A DNA stretch of 64,000 bases from Chlorops oryzae (GCA_020466095.1 CM035808.1:47718663-47782662); one strand, 5' to 3'. Counted from the first letter of the stretch, positions 35,197-47,590 are shown. Numbers and translations are program-made. Notes: generated by a model from the sequence alone, not told the origin.

Positions 35197-35356
35197 GATG
35201 CAGATGCTTCGTTTGACATTAACGGTAATGATTCCGATCCAACACCGCAGGATAATGGCGACAACAAACATGGCACCAGGTGCGCCGGCGAAGTAGCCGC
35301 GGTTGCTTTTAATAATTACTGCGGCGTAGGCGTTGCATACAATGCCAGCATTGGTG
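35197..35356 (+). CDS. Fur2: Furin-family proprotein convertase, exon with catalytic His
   Basis: This 160-base exon (53 codons plus one base) continues the protease domain from the exon at 15486-15620. It encodes [18 protein letters not shown], then [13 protein letters not shown] with the catalytic His (exon residue 25), then [12 protein letters not shown]. The acceptor is a clean pyrimidine tract ending CTCTCTAACAG; the donor is GGTG|GTGAGT, phase 1, which fits the conserved GGVRML continuation. The next exon, which would start near VRML, was not found in the window, so the downstream intron probably extends past 64000. The intron between the two exons is 19576 bases, mostly repeats. No stop or frameshift is seen in either exon. 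Assignment to Furin 2 rather than Furin 1 rests on remembered sequence. Confidence 0.9.
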
Positions 35357-37680
35357 GTGAGTACACTCCTTATTGCATACTTTCGAAAAATATCCCTGTG
35401 ACACGCCATGGTCCATGGTCGATGATCCATGCTCCCACATTTATGTGCATTTATATGCGGCAAGAGCTGGACTTTTTTTAAGTGAGAATATGGAATTTTA
35501 AGAATTTTTATCAGATATGCATGCAAATGAGGAAGCAATGTTGTCGTGTACATACATGGGTACGTACATTGCGCAATACTTTCATCGAAAGTAATGAATA
35601 TAATTATAATTGCGTATGGAAAATGGTTTCGTATTAAGTAAGCATGAAAGACTGACAACCAATGGCTTCATTTTTCGCAATTTCGCCAATGAAACGTTCG
35701 GCAGCAGCAGCGGAAGTCCTCTTTGAAATAATCCTTTTTTCTTGGAAAACATGATTAGCTTGGCCATTGAAATTTTTCGAAATAGAAAAAGTCACACAAG
35801 CACCCATGATACAAGGAACATGTTTTCTTGTATCGTGCATAAATACTACAAGTACAAAATCTTGTTAGTCATAATTATGACGCTTTCAACGGCCGGAAAT
35901 CTACGAACGCATTTCCGTGAATTAGCACACAGTACGACGCTTATAAGATGATTTAAGCGTTGCCATAGATACCGTCCTTATTATGCTGCCCAACGGTAAT
36001 GTGAATAGTTATTACATGCTGGCAACGCTAGCTTAAGCGGCATTAGGGGATGTGAACAATGCCATCCATTGTTAAATGTATAATGTCCCCCGGCGATCGA
36101 GTTAACGCAGCCGTATTTAGTAGCAGCGCTAGAAATCGCCTAAGCTTTGATTTTGTGAATATCCGATTGCCGTGTACTTACACTGTATAGAAGAAATATT
36201 AAAGTGAATGCGAAATAAGTAGAGAAACCTTGCCTCACGTGATGAAGAGATCGATACATAAAAGGATCTGACTCATTGCCGCCAAAGCAGTGGACATTTT
36301 TTCCTCCCTATCTTTGAAGAGGCTTAATTTTTCATTGATGTCCCTGAATATAACCAATGGCTTACAATTGGTGGTTTAAGAATCTATTGGAAAATATTTT
36401 TAGATAGTTTTTGTCCTTCTTCTTTTATAGCCAACTCTTTTAATAAATCGGCGCTTTTTTCTCCAAAATTTTCTTCTTTGTGAGAATTAATAATAATTGA
36501 GAGCCGAAGTCATAGTTGCTAGTGCATAATTTTTGTTACCCTTAACCATTCATTAAAATAAGCTATCAATAAATAAATTAATAAGTAAAAAATGATTTTG
36601 AAGAAAACTTTTTAAAAAATTTCTCTGTGTACTTGCTTGCAATCTCCACACAAAGCTCTATCGTTGATTCCGCTTCTAATCCTTTGGACTGTGGCATAAT
36701 TGAGGACACGTGTTGTTTGTGTTGTTGTCGTTGTTTTCTGCTGATGTTTGTCGTATGTTTACGGTGCAGACTTGCTGTTCGTTCTTTGTTATGACGGCTT
36801 TCGCAAGTGGGTGGTACGTGCGGCTGGTCTTGGTTTAATGTTGTCCTTGCGGCCAGGCTTCCAAAGCCGCACAGTGGAACAAATGCATGCAAAGGAAACG
36901 TAAAAATTTGCAATTGCGAAGAAAAATTACGACCGTCCTCTAACTTATCCTGTAAATCCGAAAATCTCAGGAATTTATTTGATTTCGAATGCTTGTTACC
37001 AGGCAATTTCTATTCCCCTATTTTGTCCATGGGAAATTTCATGCATGCGGTCTCTGCTTTTATGCGTGTGTTCTCTCATTGTTGCATAGCACGCGCTGGC
37101 ATGTTCGCCTGCATATTGATGCTAGTGGAATTCCGTCCCCACACACACAAAGCCCTTTGCGCGCATAACTTCACGTTTGCTTTATGGAATCAATGGACGC
37201 ACCTACTTACCATTCACGGCGGATTCGGCCTAATGAGTGACACAATTGCTGCGTGGGGACCATCGTTTATGGCGCATTTATTTGCTCATTTGTCGTCGGA
37301 GAATTCGCCTTTAATTGTTAGTTATTTCTGTGCGGCTTTGTGTGGCGGGAATCAAAACTCAAAGGCCCATTCGCTACTGCTCGCGTTAAAGTTTATCGTC
37401 ACGATATCCTCTCAAAATGACAACATTTTCATACAAATTTTTTTGTTTTTCGGAACGAAAACTTTAATCAGAACAGTAGCAAACGGGCCTAAGATGTTTT
37501 TTTTCCTGTTTATTTTCTTTTTATTTTAACAAAGAAAGCCTTGAAATTGACTTAAAAGTTTTAGTTATAGTTAAATTTTTTTATTTTAGTTTCTGTAAAT
37601 ATAATTAAAGTAAAATCTCCGTTAAACTTTCTTTTGTTGTTTAAAATTGTTTTTTTTATTTATTTTTTTAAAGCCGTGGA
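35357..37680. other. Intron between the convertase exon and the Tom20-like gene
   Basis: No exon or repeat family recognised. A 240-codon plus frame at 36807-37529 and a 142-codon minus frame at 36578-37006 overlap each other; neither shows a domain, and the longer ends in a run of Phe from a T-rich tract. AAATTTCTCTGTGTA at about 36617 resembles an element terminus but no partner end was found. Confidence 0.5.
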
Positions 37681-38106
37681 ATGTTTCGGACATTCATCAG
37701 CTGCATCTGCGCAGCTGCGATAGTCGGGTACTGTGTTTATTTTGACAAAAAGCGAAGATTGGATCCATGTTACAAGAAAAGGGTCCGTCAACGGCGCATC
37801 GAAGAGAAACGCACCGCCGAAAGGAGAGCGGTTTCCGAGTTTCCCGATCCCGATGATCGGGAGGCCGTCGAACGTTTCTATGCTCGCGAGTGTCAATTGG
37901 GCCAGTCGTTTATGCAGCAGGGCGATCTCGAAAGAGGAATCGAGCATTTAGCGAGGGCAGTACTTGTTTGCGGAAGCTCCGAGCATATGCTGCAAGTATT
38001 GGAGCAAAGCTTCCCGCCACGGATCTATGCTCTTCTGGTAAACAGAATGCGATCGTTGACCGAACATTTGAAAATCAACGCGTATGGTGATTCGGCTTTC
38101 GCATAA
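37681..38106 (+). CDS. tomboy20: Tom20-like mitochondrial import receptor, intronless paralogue
   Basis: A 141-residue protein with the full plan of Tom20, the outer-mitochondrial-membrane receptor that hands presequence proteins to the TOM channel. An N-terminal membrane anchor (residues 5-21, ending GYCVYF) is followed by the basic DKKRRLDP segment, a charged linker (32-50), and the TPR-like receptor domain (about 58-98, with QLGQSFMQQGDLERGIEHL and AVLVCG), then the conserved LQVLEQSFPP. Length is close to the usual 145 or so. The ATG at 37681 is the first in frame and matches the family start. There is no intron and base composition is GC-richer than the surroundings; AATAAA lies at 38218-38223, 112 bases past the stop. 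The plan suggests a retrocopy like Drosophila tomboy20, the testis-biased paralogue; that symbol is an inference. It is nested in the convertase gene on the same strand. Confidence 0.88.
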   Translation: MFRTFISCICAAAIVGYCVYFDKKRRLDPCYKKRVRQRRIEEKRTAERRAVSEFPDPDDREAVERFYARECQLGQSFMQQGDLERGIEHLARAVLVCGSSEHMLQVLEQSFPPRIYALLVNRMRSLTEHLKINAYGDSAFA

Positions 38107-41100
38107 TATACATATATTCATTCAAGGCGTGGTGTATTAAGTTGTTGGTAGAGTAAATTTTCATTTTGTGTACGATTTCAAGACCTATGGTAAAAGTAAC
38201 TTTGAATTTTTGAATGCAATAAATATTCTGCTTTTTGGAACAAATAAGTGCTTTGTCAAGATCCTTAAGAAACATTAAAACACGGTTCATCCCACCAAGG
38301 GAATTTTCGTCCCTACAATTCCAAGTGGATTTCTGTCTCAGTTTGTCTCAGATTTGATTCTCGGAAATGAGAAGATCTGCAGCTAGTTTTGGTCAATGGA
38401 AAGAAAAAAACCATTTGTCTCGCATTCAAACCGGAATGTTTTTCATGTGGTCTTGTTCGAAGTCAGCATAATTGCCTTACATGCCGACTAACTCTAAGGC
38501 CTTCAGTGGATTTATCATTGCTCCCAAAAGATTTTTACAAATGCCTTCTTATGCTCGCCAGTGTTGTAAAGCCCTTTTCTAAATGAATATTCCTCGTAAA
38601 TTGTTTCCCTAAAAATTTTTCTACGCGGAAAAAGGTGCTCTAAGCCTTAACAAAGAGTAGAATGTGACGAAGTCTGCTTAAAAATGTTCGGAATTCTGGC
38701 TCACTTTTTATTATCTTTCCAGTGTGCTTAAAAAGGCAGGATTTTTTTCAAATCAGCGCGGAAAAAGTCCCCGGGAATATTTAGAATCGGGCTGATAGAA
38801 TCCAATATATCATATATTATATTATATTTGTTGCACGAGCAACTGAAAGATTAGATGGGATTGCTCGATCTAATTTTTGATTCACTCTTGCTTGCGCATG
38901 CGTGTAACATGCACAAGCCGTCGAATTGGTCCATACATATAAATATAATACACAGAGAAAAAAATCATCCAGAAAACTGGTTAAATCAAAAGGAAAAACA
39001 TATAAAATGGCTTCAACAAGGAATATTTTTAATTTAACAATTTTTCTTATTGAAAAAAATAAAGATTTTCCTTTTGAATCAACCATATTTCAGGTCGAAT
39101 TGAAATGATAATGTTCAAAAATGGATTTAAATTTAAATTGTTGATTTTACCACGGACATTATTGGAATGACAAGATAATTTTTAAAATAAAAAAAAATTT
39201 TCTAAAATACCTATACAAGAAGAAATGTCATAACAAATTCATTCAACGTTCAAAGCAAATGGCCACAGAACCCTCTGTTGAACATAACCCCAAAAAATAG
39301 CCATCGGATGAACTTCGATCTCGATTTTGTCACTCCATTGTCGTGATGACTGCTTTCGCAATGCTTGAAAATTCCTAAGATGAATGAATAGTCTTAATTT
39401 AATTTTAAAACAAATGAGAATTATACCGAACGAAAACGACAATGTAATTAAACATCTTTTCCCTTTAAAATCAACTCAAAAATGTTGTTGACTCAACCAT
39501 TTTTCATTTGAAATTTTTGTTCTGCTCGAAAATCAAACTTGTGTATATAACTTATTTCGGGTATTTTATTGTCAGGCTCGCCTGCCAATGACACCCTTAA
39601 ATGTTTTTCAATAAAATAAAAATTTTCTCAAATATTTGAGCTTATTATTTTAGCGCTTAGAAAAAATAAATACTTTGAACTCCGACACAATTGCGAAATT
39701 TTCATTGCCCAACTTACTTACACACTTTGCGAAATTGTTTTTTTTTTTTTTCGTCCTTTTTTAAGTGATTTTTTTGGCTCGCCTGCAACTCATCATAAAA
39801 CATCCTTATTTAAGGAAATGAAAGTTGTTGCAAGTATTTTCATGGGGAGTCAATAGATTTGTTAGCAAGGTTTAAGGTATTCCCTTAGAAATGAACAGAT
39901 TGAAAGAGCGGAAAAGTGTAAAAATTTGCATACAAAATTTGATTCCTTTATTTTAAGGTTATTTTGATTTATGAGTTTTCAAGATTTTCGAGGTAAATAC
40001 ATGTTCAAGGAAAAACCCGTTTTTTTGNNNNNNNNNNNNNNNNNNNNNNNNNNNNNNNNNNNNNNNNNNNNNNNNNNNNNNNNNNNNNNNNNNNNNNNNN
40101 NNNNNNNNNNNNNNNNNNNNNNNNNNNTATGTGTGTGTGTGTGTGTTTTTCCATATTCCTTGTGCATACATATTATATTCACTTTTTGCACTCTTAATAA
40201 AAAGGGCAACCTATCTGTATCCATATCTGTGCCTTGCTATTTTGTTGAACTGCGCTTTTAAGCATTCCTTTTTTATTAAAATGACACTTACTTAAGCTCG
40301 TTGACTAAACCGGATTTCGTCCCTTAGCTTTTCAGCTAATTCTCTGCAAACCCAAAAGAGGCGATCCCTGTTCATTTCAAAGTCTTCGTTACTTTTCTTT
40401 CCCATTCTCCTCAATTTCGCTTTCTATTTTTTATGACGTTGGCTTTTTCCATTCTAACTTTATTATAAAATATTTAATTTCCATTTGATGAGATTACATT
40501 TTTTGAATTTTAGATTTTTATCTTTTTTAAGCTGAATTCTGAAGTTTTTTTTATTTCCTTTATTCATTTACTTTCTCGTGATATTCAGAGATATAAAAAG
40601 GATATGAAGCCCAAAAAAAAAAAAAAGTTTTTTAAAAAAAAGTTAAACCGACACAGAATTTGAAGAGATGGAAAAGTTTATGCTTGAATTTTTGACTTCG
40701 TAAAGCGAAAGAAAAAATAGAAAAGAAATGAAATGAAATGAAATAAAGAATTTTATGTTTCAAACTGCAGTAAGTTAAAGTGCGTGTGTGTATGAGTATG
40801 AATTTGTCTCTAAGACACAAGAAGTTTCGAACGTGTTGGACCGCTTTGGGTTACAGTAAAAGTGTGAGTGACACACTCACTGGCACGATTTCACCGTCAA
40901 ACGCGCTCAATCTCAGCCGTGAGCCGTGAGCGACATTTTCTTTCTTCTCGTAATGCAAGCAATGAAGCGTGCAAGGAAATGAAACTACGTGCGACTGTGA
41001 TTTCTCCCACTTTGACGCTATTCAATGAACGAGCGAACGAATGAAAAGGAAAAGTAGGTCAAGTTACGTTTAGCAAACGATGCAGGCCAATGATAGACCC

Positions 41101-41574
41101 AAGAAAATCTCGCCGAGATAAAGGAAACGTATGCACTGACACTTTTGATGAACACCAGCCAACAGTCAACAAACAGTGAATGGGTTTGAGGAGATACCAA
41201 AAAAAAAAAAAGCCATTGTGAAAATGACATTGGTTTTTCTGATTGGCAAGTTGAAACGACAAAAGGACAATGTGCTTGGAAATCAATAATTATTCGAGCC
41301 AGCCATATCGGATGCGCTAAATAAAATTGATTCAAAATTTATGTGCTTTTCCGATCTGTCAGGAAAAATTCCTAAATTATAGTCACTAAATAAAATATCC
41401 TAAATATAGCAACTTGAAAAATTGTCTTCGGTCTAAAATTCTTTTTTAAGAAACGCTAAGCCATCTTAATCAACTTTAAGCTATAAATATCGGCAATACA
41501 AAAAGGGGCAGCCGATATATAAATTGTGTGCTCACCACAAATTTTCAACCTAAAATTCACCCCACAATATTTCA
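38107..41574. other. Intronic sequence with a scaffold gap; one INE-1-like end
   Basis: No gene recognised. TACACAGAGAAAAAAATC at 38948 resembles a TA-flanked TIR end but its partner was not found. 39555-39600 (TTGTCAGGCTCGCCTG) resembles the end of the INE-1-like copy near 55120. One hundred Ns occupy 40028-40127, followed directly by a (TG)n run (40130-40146). 40600-41350 has short purine runs only. Confidence 0.5.
40028..40127. other. 100-N assembly gap
   Basis: One hundred Ns abutting a (TG)n microsatellite, a common place for an assembly break. Confidence 0.99.
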
Positions 41575-41689
41575 CATTGAGGCCTTTTACACTAGGGCAA
41601 TTATCGCCGGCAATTTTTTTCAAATTCCCTTTTGGAGTTGCCTTCGCTTTTACACGTATGAAAAAGATATGTCTGTGAACTTAGCATTA

Positions 41690-42585
41690 CCACTTGTAAA
41701 GTTTAGATTAAAAACTAGCTATGAATTTGTAGCTAATTTGTTGTAAATTTGTTGTAGAAAAAAAAAATTTGTAGCTCTTTTGTTTTAGAAAATAACCCCT
41801 GGTAATGCTAACTTCACAGTGAAGTTAGCATTACCACCCTCAAATTTAAAAATTTTTGGAATCAAAATTTGTTAATAATTTGTAGCTAATTTGTTGTAAA
41901 TTTGTTGTAGAAAAAGAAAATTTGTAACTCTTTTATTTTAGAAAATAACCCCTGGTAATGCTAACTTCACTGTGAAGTTAGCATTACCACCCTCAAATTT
42001 TTAAATTTTTGGAATCAAAATTAGTTAATAATTTGTAGCTAATTTGTTGTAAATTTGTTGTAGAAAAAGAAAATTTGTAACTCTTTTATTTTAGAAAATA
42101 ACCCCTGGTAATGCTAACTTCACTGTGAAGTTAGCATTACCACCCTCAAATTTTTAAATTTTTGGAATCAAAATTAGTTAATAATTTGTAGCTAATTTGT
42201 TGTAAATTTGTTGTAGAAAAAGAAAATTTGTAACTCTTTTATTTTAGAAAATAACCCCTGGTAATGCTAACTTCACTGTGAAGTTAGCATTACCACCCTC
42301 AAATTTTTAAATTTTTGGAATCAAAATTAGTTAATAATTTGTAGCTAATTTGTTGTAAATTTGTTGTAGAAAAAGAAAATTTGTAACTCTTTTATTTTAG
42401 AAAATAACCCCTGGTAATGCTAACTTCACTGTGAAGTTAGCATTACCACCCTCAAATTTTTAAATTTTTGGAATCAAAATTAGTTAATAATTTGTAGCTA
42501 ATTTGTTGTAGAAAAAGAAAATTTGTAACTCTTTTATTTTAGAAAATAACCCCTGGTAATGCTAACTTCATAGTGAAGGAATCAG
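41690..42585 (+). repeat. 153-bp tandem repeat array, left arm
   Basis: GGTAATGC recurs at 41801, 41954, 42107, 42260, 42413 and 42554: four periods of exactly 153 and a last one of 141. Each unit carries a palindrome, GGTAATGCTAACTTCAC, a central A or T, and its complement, followed by AT-rich spacer with TTGTAGCTAATTTGTTG words. Confidence 0.95.
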
Positions 42586-43635
42586 AAACAGCCAAATTGA
42601 TAATTAATCCACCCTTAATGTATGCATGGAAAATTATTTTGAATGTTTCCGACACTGCAAGTCATGCATTTTTCATATGCATACTTTTAGGCCAAAATTC
42701 TGGAAATTCGCCATCACTGACAATAGCGGTATTCACTATCCAGTGCATTTGTTAAGGCAGGTGTAGGGATGCTCGTTGTTGGAAAATCATCGATATTGCA
42801 AATATTGTGAGCCTTACAAGGATTGCTGATTCTAAACAGAAATATAACTTCGATGTTGCCAAAAATGTATGCTATTGCTCATTTACTCCGAGAATTTTAT
42901 AACTGCAAAAATTGTGCCAGAACAACGATTTTTTAACGTGGAACATCGATAATAGTCGAATATCGATCATAATCAAGCACCTTTTTGAGCGGGACATGCT
43001 CTTTTTTGCGCCGAAATAACGTCTTCGACGATGGGTGCACGACTTGAACAAATCGTCGACAACTCTAGATGAATCAAATTTGCTGTTTTTTCGGAGCTTA
43101 TATATGAAATTTCTTTTTCGTCACCAAAAGCGCTGTATGCGACTTCCCCGCTCAATGCCGCCTATAAACTTTTTGCCAAAGACAACGCAAGACAACGCCG
43201 CCAAAAATCGTATTACGGATTGAGTAGAGATCCTTGTCTACGAAAGATAGCTGGAATCATTGGTCCATAAAGGGGACTTTTTTTCTTCCTTGCAGGGCGT
43301 TGAGAGGGGGGCGCAAACAGGGCAGTTTCCCCGGGCCCGCCGTGAAGGGGCCCTGAACTGTCAAAAGAAAATTATCCGAAAATTTCCGAAACCGACTGAC
43401 TGATTACATTATACCTACTCCAAGTGACTCTCGGAAAACGTATACAACATATGGGGCTTTCCATTTAATCGTGGACACTTTCAGAAGTGACATGCAGTGT
43501 TCCCTCTAAGCTGCGCGACTGCGCAATTGCGCACGATTTTTTACTAAATTTTTTAAAGTTGCGCAGCCTTACTTGTATTCTGCGCACAAATTTCAAAATG
43601 GCAAAAAGTCAAAAATTCTCAAATATTAGTAAAGC

Positions 43636-43803
43636 CTGTAGTACATGAGATGTAAAAAGCCACATTCATATGTAGCTCTGACGTAATTTTGACGTCAGGA
43701 AGTTTTTCAATACACTATATGTAGCCATTTTAAAAACTTTCTGACGTCAAAATGATGTCAGAGCTACATATGAATGTGGCTTTTAACATCTCATGTACTA
43801 CAG
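43636..43803. mobile_element. 168-bp hairpin MITE with TGACGTCA words
   Basis: CTGTAGTACATGAGATGT and GCCACATTCATATGTAGC at the left pair with their complements at the right over about 70 bp, around a short loop near 43715-43725. TGACGTCA or GACGTCA words lie on both sides of the loop. No clear target duplication. Confidence 0.75.
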
Positions 43804-44400
43804 CCTTAAGTTTTAGAGGGATAAAAAATTAGATAAATGCTTAGTTGAAAAAAAAAAAAAAAACGATTAATCTAAGAATTTTATTTTAAAAATCATCACT
43901 TTGGCAAACACTGACTTGAACTGTCAAACTCCATATAAGTCATGCCAGACTTTTCGGAGAAAAATACCCACAAAACTAGAAAACAAACATTTCCCCCATT
44001 TTCAAAAACACAACCCAATTTTTTTCAAAATGTTTTACTACACTGTAATGCGAGGAATACATACATCTCCTTTGAGGGCTCCTTATTTAAAAAAGGGTGC
44101 AAAATATATTAAAAGCCGTTGAGCAACAAATGATTATAGCCATCCTTTGTAACTAACAAGAAGAGTGTGATAGAAGATAAAAACCTGCCCTGCTCAGGAA
44201 AACACATAGATACATATAAAAATCTCAAAAATCCTTAATTTTCATACTTACTATATAAAAGTTTTATTTTTTTTTTAAGCACTAGTTCAAAAGGTTTCTG
44301 ATTATAATTTTCTCCGAGACTTTTCTGATTGTGTAACAATATAAACATTTTTCTCAGAGTAAAACCTGAAAGAAAAATTTTTCCTATCTCTATATGAGAC

Positions 44401-44628
44401 CAAGGCGTGTTTAAGGTGGTGGCAGTAGGAAACTGCTCTTCTTCTTCCCTATTTTCAACTCGGAACTGTCAAAATTTTGTATTGAATTTCGTACGCTTAC
44501 ATTTTTCAACGAAATTAAAAATGTTTATATTGGAACAAAATTCAAACAAGCGTGAACTGATTTTGACATTTCCGAGTTTTTTTACATTGTTGTTGTACTA
44601 CTGCCACCACCTTGTTAAATACGCCTTG
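44401..44628. mobile_element. 228-bp MITE with exact 8-bp target duplication
   Basis: Inverted ends CAAGGCGTGTTTAA and CAAGGCGTATTTAA, followed by GGTGGTGGCAGTA on each side, and the exact direct repeat TATGAGAC outside both ends (44393-44400, 44629-44636). Eight-base duplication fits an hAT- or P-type source. No coding. Confidence 0.9.
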
Positions 44629-44861
44629 TATGAGACATATTTTAAATTTGAAGAAATTTCTCTTCTTCTCTGACAAAAATCCATCAAGTAGGTTATTTGT
44701 ATCATTGAATAAGTGTTAAAAAATGGGAGGAAAAGGAACCTGCTGAGAAAAATGAAATTCAAAATGGCAAAAATCTAGAAGCCTATGAAATTGTTTTTTT
44801 GAACAGAGAAAGTTAACTTTCAAAATATTGCACCCATGGCAAAGCATTATAAATTCAACTC

Positions 44862-45195
44862 ATGGGAAGAAAGTTATAGAAAGACATCCGCAATTTTTTC
44901 GACTTCGATAAGGAGTCCTTTATATCCTGGTGCAAGTTTTGCAAGGTTGGATTAAAAGGAAATCACATCACCAACATGAGACGGCAATTGCCATCAAAGC
45001 GTTTTGGAGGACTCTTTCCTTCATCAAAAGAGGAAAGTGAAGCAGAAAGTAAAAATTTCCTATGAAATATCCAAGGAAGATTTCGTAGCCTCAATTGTAA
45101 AAATTGTGACAGAGGACGGTAGAACATTTGACCGTTGTACCGGCGACGCAAGTTTCGGTAGAAAGGCCATTTTCAGCTTTTTTCATTTTAAGTGA
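44862..45195 (+). pseudogene. hAT transposase N-terminus (BED zinc finger), broken
   Basis: Starting at the ATG at 44862 the frame reads MGRKL, an in-frame stop, then KDIRNFFDFDKESF and SWCKFCKVGLKGNHITNMRR: the Cys-x2-Cys and Asn-x-Arg pattern of a BED zinc finger, the DNA-binding domain of hAT transposases. The final zinc-binding His of the usual RH is replaced by Gln in MRRQ. After a frame change the homology continues as KEDFVASIVKIVTEDGRTF, typical of the region after the finger. Catalytic regions are absent. It cannot make a working transposase. Confidence 0.6.
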
Positions 45196-45376
45196 GAGAC
45201 GATACGGTTTGGCTGCCGAAACAACAGAAAATTTACTTTTAGTCAAATTGACTTCTTAATTTTATGTTCCAAAATAAATACATATCTCTGACACAAAGAT
45301 TCCACCATTCAATTCCATCTTTTGTGTTTTAAGTATTTATAATTTAAAAAATTTTAAATATACCCAGCACTCTATC

Positions 45377-46190
45377 GCCCAATTTTTTGACAAAGACTTA
45401 AATTTAAAACTCAACTTTAAACGATTTAACTCGAAAATCTAGTGTGTTTGTTGTATTTTACGCCAAGATTTAACTAAATCGAGGCTAAGCCTCTGTCACC
45501 TCACTTATAATTCTCACTTTCAGACAAAAATGTTTATTTTCAAAAAGTAAAGGTTTTGATTTGAGAAAAAACAAAAAAAAATATAATCCGAAAATTTATA
45601 TTTCTATCGGAGATTTTTCTTTTTTTCTCTTTATGAGAGAGTTATTTTGGGATACGTTGAAAAGGTTGAGGGTTTCATTCGAGCTCTGACTAGGTCACAG
45701 CAACAAACTTTACGCTATGCATGTGAAAATGAAAATTTACGGGCGTGTGTGCGCTTGCGTACATATATTCATGAAGTAGTGAAAGATTACCTTGCCTATG
45801 CTTTACATTAACTCATGAGGGAATGTCATGCTGACATCTTCACTGTCTTGCTCTAAGTTGTTTTAATCAAAACTAAAGAACTCAATTTTGCATTTATTCG
45901 TGCATTTAACTGCATTTAGAGCATTTAGAGCACTAGCGCGCAACTAAAAGCGCAATTCAATTAACAACGTAAATACATGCAAAGGAGGGGAAGGGGATCG
46001 AAAAATCTTATATATGATCACATTTGGGATTGGGTTTGAAAAAATTATGACGTACTTATGCCCAATTTGTTGACAGAGGCTTAGCCTCGATTTAGTTAAA
46101 TCTCGGCGTAAAATACAACAAACACTAGATTTTCGAGTTAAATCGCTTAAAGTTGAGTTTTAAATATAAGTCTTTGTCAAAAAATTGGGC
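45377..46190. mobile_element. 814-bp element with about 120-bp terminal inverted repeats
   Basis: GCCCAATTTTTTGACAAAGA at the left and its complement at the right begin inverted repeats that run about 120 bases (45377-45500 and 46071-46190), including AACTAAATCGAGGCTAAGCC. The centre is AT-rich with no coding. No target duplication found. It is nested in the middle of the foldback element. Confidence 0.8.
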
Positions 46191-46429
46191 GCTAATGTTT
46201 AACATGAAACATAATTTGATTTTAAAAGAATTTCTAAAAAATAATTTGGAGAAATTTTACGTGATAACTTATTGTCAGTGATTGCGAATTTCCAGAATTT
46301 TGGCCTAAAAGCAAGCATATCTAAAATGCATGACTTGCAGTGTCGGAAACATTCAAAATAATTTTCCATGCATACATTAAGGGTGGATTAATTATCAATT
46401 TGACTGTTTCTGATTCCTTCACTATGAAG

Positions 46430-47590
46430 TTAGCATTACCAGGGGTTATTTTCTAAAATAAAAGAGTTACAAATTTTCTTTATCTACAACAAATTTACAA
46501 CAAATTAGCTACAAATTATTAACTAATTTTGATTCCAAAAATTTAAAAATTTGAGGGTGGTAATGCTAACTTCACAGTGAAGTTAGCATTACCAGGGGTT
46601 ATTTTCTAAAATAAAAGAGTTACAAATTTTCTTTTTCTACAACAAATTTACAACAAATTAGCTACAAATTATTAACTAATTTTGATTCCAAAAATTTAAA
46701 AATTTGAGGGTGGTAATGCTAACTTCACTGTGAAGTTAGCATTACCAGGGGTTATTTTCTAAAATAAAAGAGTTACAAATTTTCTTTTTCTACAACAAAT
46801 TTACAACAAATTAGCTACAAATTATTAACTAATTTTGATTCCAAAAATTTAAAAATTTGAGGGTGGTAATGCTAACTTCACAGTGAAGTTAGCATTACCA
46901 GGGGTTATTTTCTAAAATAAAAGAGTTACAAATTTTCTTTTTCTACAACAAATTTACAACAAATTAGCTACAAATTATTAACTAATTTTGATTCCAAAAA
47001 TTTAAAAATTTGAGGGTGGTAATGCTAACTTCACTGTGAAGTTAGCATTACCAGGGGTTATTTTCTAAAATAAAAGAGTTACAAATTTTCTTTTTCTACA
47101 ACAAGTTTACAACAAATTAGCTACAAATTATTAACTAATTTTGATTCCAAAAATTTAAAAATTTGAGGGTGGTAATGCTAACTTCACTGTGAAGTTAGCA
47201 TTACCAGGGGTTATTTTCTAAAATAAAAGAGTTACAAATTTTCTTTTTCTACAACAAATTTACAACAAATTAGCTACAAATTATTAACTAATTTTGATTC
47301 CAAAAATTTAAAAATTTGAGGGTGGTAATGCTAACTTCACAGTGAAGTTAGCATTACCAGGGGTTATTTTCTAAAATAAAAGAGTTACAAATTTTCTTTT
47401 TCTACAACAAATTTACAACAAATTAGCTACAAATTATTACTTCACTGTGAAGTTAGCATTACCAGGGGTTATTTTCTAAAACAAAAGAGCTACAAATTTT
47501 TTTTTTCTACAACAAATTTACAACAAATTAGCTACAAATTCATAGCTAGTTTTTAATCTCAACTTTACAAGTGGTAATGCTAAGTTCACA
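46430..47590 (-). repeat. 153-bp tandem repeat array, right arm
   Basis: Reverse complement of the left array, with more units: ACCAGGGG recurs at 46438, 46591, 46744, 46897, 47050, 47203 and 47356 (153 apart each time), then at 47461 (a 105-base truncated unit). Units are nearly identical, so the arrays are young or kept alike by gene conversion. Confidence 0.95.

Larger units (their letters stand above)
43496..45195 (+). mobile_element. Decayed hAT element, 5' part, inside the foldback element
   Basis: Begins CAGTGTTCCCTCTAAGC with TGCGCA words repeated behind it (43515-43610), the form of an hAT terminus with subterminal repeats. A broken transposase N-terminus follows at 44862. Two MITEs (43636-43803, 44401-44628) interrupt the leader. 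No 3' terminus is visible, so the element is truncated. Confidence 0.45.

Noticed and set aside
36807..37529. 240-codon plus-strand frame
   Set aside because: No recognisable domain or conserved motif; it overlaps a 142-codon frame on the other strand and ends in a poly-T tract. Treated as chance.
38948..39510. Another TA-flanked motif element starting CACAGAGAAAAAAATC
   Set aside because: A matching right end could not be found in the following 2 kb, so it is mentioned only in the regional description.
41690..47590. Regular 153-bp repeats as a CRISPR-like array
   Set aside because: Units are tandem with near-identical spacers, lie in inverted arms of a eukaryotic foldback element, and have no cas genes.
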